DNA from: an uncultured Schwartzia sp.
GTDB taxonomy: Bacteria > Bacillota > Negativicutes > Selenomonadales > Selenomonadaceae
Length of the DNA stretch: 8,260 bases
Reading direction: 5' to 3'
NCBI GenBank assembly: GCA_905372875.1
Contig: CAJPQU010000088.1
Span: forward strand, 1 to 8,260
Shown: one piece after another, positions 6,386 through 8,260 of the stretch
Layout: each line of letters starts with the position of its first letter
How positions within the stretch are numbered: the first letter of the stretch is position 1
Translations under genes and position numbers: made by a program
The notes under the pieces: model-generated
The model's database searches: none
The model's input: only the letters and a program-made list of their open reading frames with translations
Told to the model about the DNA's origin: nothing

Positions 6386-7135
6386 ATGAGGGAAGCGGAA
6401 CATTTAGCGATTGAGACCATCGAACTCACCAAAGTGTATGACTGTCATACGGTTATTAAGCCCTTGAATCTGAAAGTCCCCTGCGGCGGCGTTTTTGGCC
6501 TTTTAGGGCCGAATGGCGCGGGAAAGACCACCCTGATGAAGGTGATGGCCGGATTGGGCAAGCCGTCCTCGGGGAAGCTGTTTCTCTTCGGTGAAGACGC
6601 CACGGGGGATCGGTCTCCCGCCCTGAAGAGGCGCGTGGGGCTTATTCCCCAAGAAAATAATTTAGATCGGGAGTTTACCGTGGAGGAGACCTTAAAGGTT
6701 TACGGAATGCTCTTCGGTGTGGAAAATTTAGCGGCGCGGGTGGAGGAGACCATCCTGCGGTTTCAGCTTCAGGATATGCGGAAAAAGACGGTGCGCTCCC
6801 TTTCCGGCGGGATGATGCGGCGCGTCCTCATCGCCCGCAGCCTCATGCCGGATCCGGAACTCATTCTCTTGGACGAGCCGACAGTGGGCCTCGATCCCGA
6901 TGTGCGGGCGGTGATCTGGGACATCATTGATGATCTGCGCACGGCGGGCAAGACCCTCATCTTCACTACCCACTACATGGAGGAAGCAGAGCGGCTCTGC
7001 GACGCCATCGCCATCTTTCGCGCCGGGGAGATTGTGCTTTCCGATACGAAGGAAAACCTCCAGCGGCGCATTGGCTGCGACGCGCAGGATTTAGAGAATC
7101 TCTTCATCCGGCTGGCCCGGGGAGAGGGGGTGTGA
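6386..7135 (+). CDS. ABC transporter ATP-binding protein, ABC-2 (DrrA/CcmA/NodI) type
   Basis: Cytosolic ATPase that should power the membrane protein encoded directly downstream. It has 249 residues and all nucleotide-binding motifs: Walker A GPNGAGKT (41-48), Q-loop Q89 in LIPQE, signature LSGGM (139-143), Walker B ending in D163 with catalytic E164, and H-loop H196 in TTHYMEEAE. LSGGM in place of LSGGQ and the THYMEEAE stretch are typical of ABC-2 exporter ATPases rather than FecE/BtuD import ATPases. It is therefore the mate of the ABC-2 permease, not of the BtuC-like permease. It starts 4 bases after the upstream stop, with only a weak GGTGA before its ATG, so it may depend on translation of the upstream gene. 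It lacks a long C-terminal extension; residues 218-249 form the short tail usual in this group. Confidence 0.92.
   Translation: MREAEHLAIETIELTKVYDCHTVIKPLNLKVPCGGVFGLLGPNGAGKTTLMKVMAGLGKPSSGKLFLFGEDATGDRSPALKRRVGLIPQENNLDREFTVEETLKVYGMLFGVENLAARVEETILRFQLQDMRKKTVRSLSGGMMRRVLIARSLMPDPELILLDEPTVGLDPDVRAVIWDIIDDLRTAGKTLIFTTHYMEEAERLCDAIAIFRAGEIVLSDTKENLQRRIGCDAQDLENLFIRLARGEGV
7121..7127 (+). promoter_or_regulatory. Ribosome binding site of the ABC-2 permease gene
   Basis: GGAGAGG, continuing into a G-run, lies at the end of the ATPase gene, 9 bases before the ATG at 7137. The ATG comes one base after the upstream TGA, which supports coupled synthesis of the two transporter halves. Confidence 0.6.
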
Positions 7136-7136
7136 C

Positions 7137-7871
7137 ATGGGCTGGTACGCAGTTTTTTATCGGGAATGGCTGACCATGTATAAGAAGATCGGACGCCTGG
7201 GTCATGTGTTTTCCAGCATCATCGCCCCCTTCATTTACCTTTTCGCCTTCGGTTTCGGTCTCGGCGGGCGCGTGGATGTCCCCGGGGGCTATCTCCCTTT
7301 TTTGGCCGGGGGCATCGTCGCCATCACCATCATGCTCAACGCTTTTCAGCAGACGGCCAACTCCATCAGCGTGGGGAAGATGTATTATCATGTGTTTCAG
7401 AGCGTGGTCCTGTCCCCTGTTCGGCCCTTCGAGGTCATGTTAGGGATCGTGATGGCAGGGGTAGTGCGAGGGCTGTTCTTCGGCGGCCTCATCTTTCTCA
7501 TGGCGTGGCTGGTTTTCGATGCGGGGCATCTGACGTTCTCCATTCTCATCGGCGGGGTGTTGGGGTCGTTTTGCTTCGGCGCCTTGGGGTGCATCGTAGG
7601 CCTCTTAGTGAAAATGCCTGACGATGTAGCCTTCGTAAATAATTTTTTCATCATGCCCATGACGTTTTTCGGCGGGTCTTTCTTTCCCGTGGAGAATCTG
7701 CCCCAATCCATCCAGTACGTCGTCATGCTCTTTCCCGTGGGAGCGCTTAACCGCCTTATGCGAAGTCCTGTTTTTACGCCGGATCTCTTTTGGGAGGCCT
7801 CTCTCCTCCTGACACTGGGGCTTGTATTCTTAGCGATTGCCGTGGCCGTTTATCGGCGCTATAATGAGTAA
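7137..7871 (+). CDS. ABC-2 type transporter permease (DrrB/NodJ-like)
   Basis: Inner-membrane half of an ABC-2 transporter, 244 residues, the usual length for DrrB/NodJ-type permeases. Six hydrophobic segments can be read at about 24-42, 55-72, 99-125, 136-158, 165-184 and 221-240. An amphipathic N-terminus with YREWLTMYKK precedes the first. The family's ABC-2 signature region lies at about 165-189 (FVNNFFIMPMTFFGGSFFPV, then ENLP). ABC-2 systems mostly export drugs, polysaccharide or lipid-linked compounds, and some insert or move cofactors. Sitting in this operon suggests it exports a product or by-product of the reductase/chelatase pathway, or moves the metal or ligand, but the direction and substrate are inferred. 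A 67-base gap follows, the largest in the window. Confidence 0.88.
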   Translation: MGWYAVFYREWLTMYKKIGRLGHVFSSIIAPFIYLFAFGFGLGGRVDVPGGYLPFLAGGIVAITIMLNAFQQTANSISVGKMYYHVFQSVVLSPVRPFEVMLGIVMAGVVRGLFFGGLIFLMAWLVFDAGHLTFSILIGGVLGSFCFGALGCIVGLLVKMPDDVAFVNNFFIMPMTFFGGSFFPVENLPQSIQYVVMLFPVGALNRLMRSPVFTPDLFWEASLLLTLGLVFLAIAVAVYRRYNE

Positions 7872-7938
7872 GCAAAACGCGCTTTGGCGAGTTTCGGCTA
7901 TATGACGGGAGCAGCGCGTATCGGGGAGGGGACACTTC
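7872..7938 (+). other. 67-base gap between ABC-2 permease and TIM-barrel-like gene
   Basis: This is the only sizeable intergenic gap in the window. It holds a short inverted repeat (ACGCGC at 7877-7882 and GCGCGT at 7914-7919) with a 31-base loop and no T-run, so it is not a convincing terminator. TATATG at 7899-7904 resembles a -10 box, but no -35 element lies at a suitable distance. The ribosome binding site of the next gene fills the end. The gap most likely lies within the same transcript. Confidence 0.4.
7923..7930 (+). promoter_or_regulatory. Ribosome binding site of the TIM-barrel-like gene
   Basis: GGGGAGGG lies 8 bases before the ATG at 7939. This is the strongest support that the truncated reading frame at the window end is a real gene starting there. 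Confidence 0.7.
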
Positions 7939-8260
7939 ATGCTCGAATTGGTCAACCTTTCGAATATTCCCCATGAGGTGGAAACCCTTTTAGGGGGCGA
8001 AAAGGCGGCATTGGAGGATTTCTTAGCCCGTCACCATCTGGACGGGCTGGAACTTTTTCTTTACGGGCCGCGGGATGAGAGCTTTTTTCCCGCAGCACTC
8101 GTTCATGGCGTTCATCTTCGTTTCTGGCCGGCGTGGGTCAGCTTCTGGCGGCAGGACGCGGCGAAAATGGCACGGGATTACGGCGATGACGCGGCTGTAA
8201 GGAAAACCTTCGGGTCCCTTCGCGTGGAGGACTGGGTAGAAGTGTGGCGGGCGAATATCC
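7939..8260 (+). CDS. Sugar-phosphate isomerase/epimerase-like TIM-barrel protein, 3' partial
   Basis: The reading frame is open from the ATG at 7939 to the window end (107 codons, no stop), so the C-terminal part is missing. The start has an excellent ribosome binding site. The N-terminus MLELVNLSN is strand-like. It is followed by a helix (residues 13-32), then LDGLELFLYG (34-43), the beta-strand-plus-glutamate pattern of the second barrel strand in xylose-isomerase/AP-endonuclease-2-fold proteins. A third strand GVHLRFWPAWVSFWR (57-71) has the histidine and aromatic pattern I associate with an uncharacterised group of these proteins. Members of the fold bind metal and act on sugars, phosphoesters or nucleic acid; no specific reaction can be assigned. 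The 67-base gap leaves open whether it is co-transcribed with the reductase and transporter genes. Confidence 0.55.
   Translation, partial: MLELVNLSNIPHEVETLLGGEKAALEDFLARHHLDGLELFLYGPRDESFFPAALVHGVHLRFWPAWVSFWRQDAAKMARDYGDDAAVRKTFGSLRVEDWVEVWRANI

Noticed and set aside
7683..7745. Direct repeat TCTTTCCCGTGG in the ABC-2 permease gene
   Set aside because: It is short, occurs only twice and encodes ordinary membrane-protein sequence in both places; most likely chance.
7872..7938. Promoter or terminator in the 67-base gap
   Set aside because: The TATATG box has no -35 partner at 16-18 bases. The 6-bp inverted repeat has a 31-base loop and no T-run.
1..8260. CRISPR array, tRNA or rRNA gene, insertion sequence
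   Set aside because: No regularly spaced repeats, no tRNA-like cloverleaf or rRNA signature, and no transposase or terminal inverted repeats were seen; the window is almost entirely protein-coding.

Overview
The window looks like part of one long, plus-strand operon from an anaerobic bacterium. GC is roughly 55-60% by eye. Shine-Dalgarno sites are strong and AG-rich, and genes are packed with overlaps or gaps of a few bases. The style fits a Firmicute, and a Negativicutes-type host is plausible, but nothing here fixes the taxon. Every convincing gene is on the plus strand, and I see no terminator or convincing promoter inside the cluster.

Layout: (1) 1-1928, a 5'-truncated Mg-chelatase-type motor protein combining a ChlI-like AAA+ ATPase, a long acidic linker and a ChlD-like VWA domain. 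(2) 1947-2759, a NifH-type [4Fe-4S] ATPase reductase. (3) 2749-4038 and (4) 4031-5341, two different nitrogenase component-1-type subunits, NifD-like then NifK-like. Each keeps three cysteines in the positions that hold the P-cluster in nitrogenase. (5) 5338-6381, a BtuC/FhuB/FecCD-type import permease for metal-chelate or corrinoid substrates. (6) 6386-7135 and (7) 7137-7871, an ABC-2 type ATPase and permease pair of the DrrAB/NodIJ kind. (8) 7939 to the window end, a 3'-truncated protein resembling TIM-barrel sugar-phosphate isomerase/epimerase-like proteins.

How they may work together (inference): the only well-known pairing of a chelatase motor with a NifH/component-1 reductase is (bacterio)chlorophyll synthesis, and the related CfbCD pair reduces a Ni-tetrapyrrole in coenzyme F430 synthesis. 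Here such a pair sits with a BtuC-family importer and an ABC-2 transporter, with no photosynthesis or nitrogen-fixation genes in view. The component-1 subunits lack, by eye alignment, the FeMo-cofactor cysteine and the catalytic His/Gln pocket of NifD. The best reading is an ATP-driven low-potential reductase acting on an imported or modified metallated macrocycle (tetrapyrrole, corrinoid) or another metal chelate, not a dinitrogenase. The substrate is unknown. This is the candidate undescribed system in the window.

Other structure: two perfect 10-bp inverted repeats with short loops lie at the start of, and within, the acidic-linker coding region of gene 1. Across the window, leucine TTA codons are almost always followed by G.
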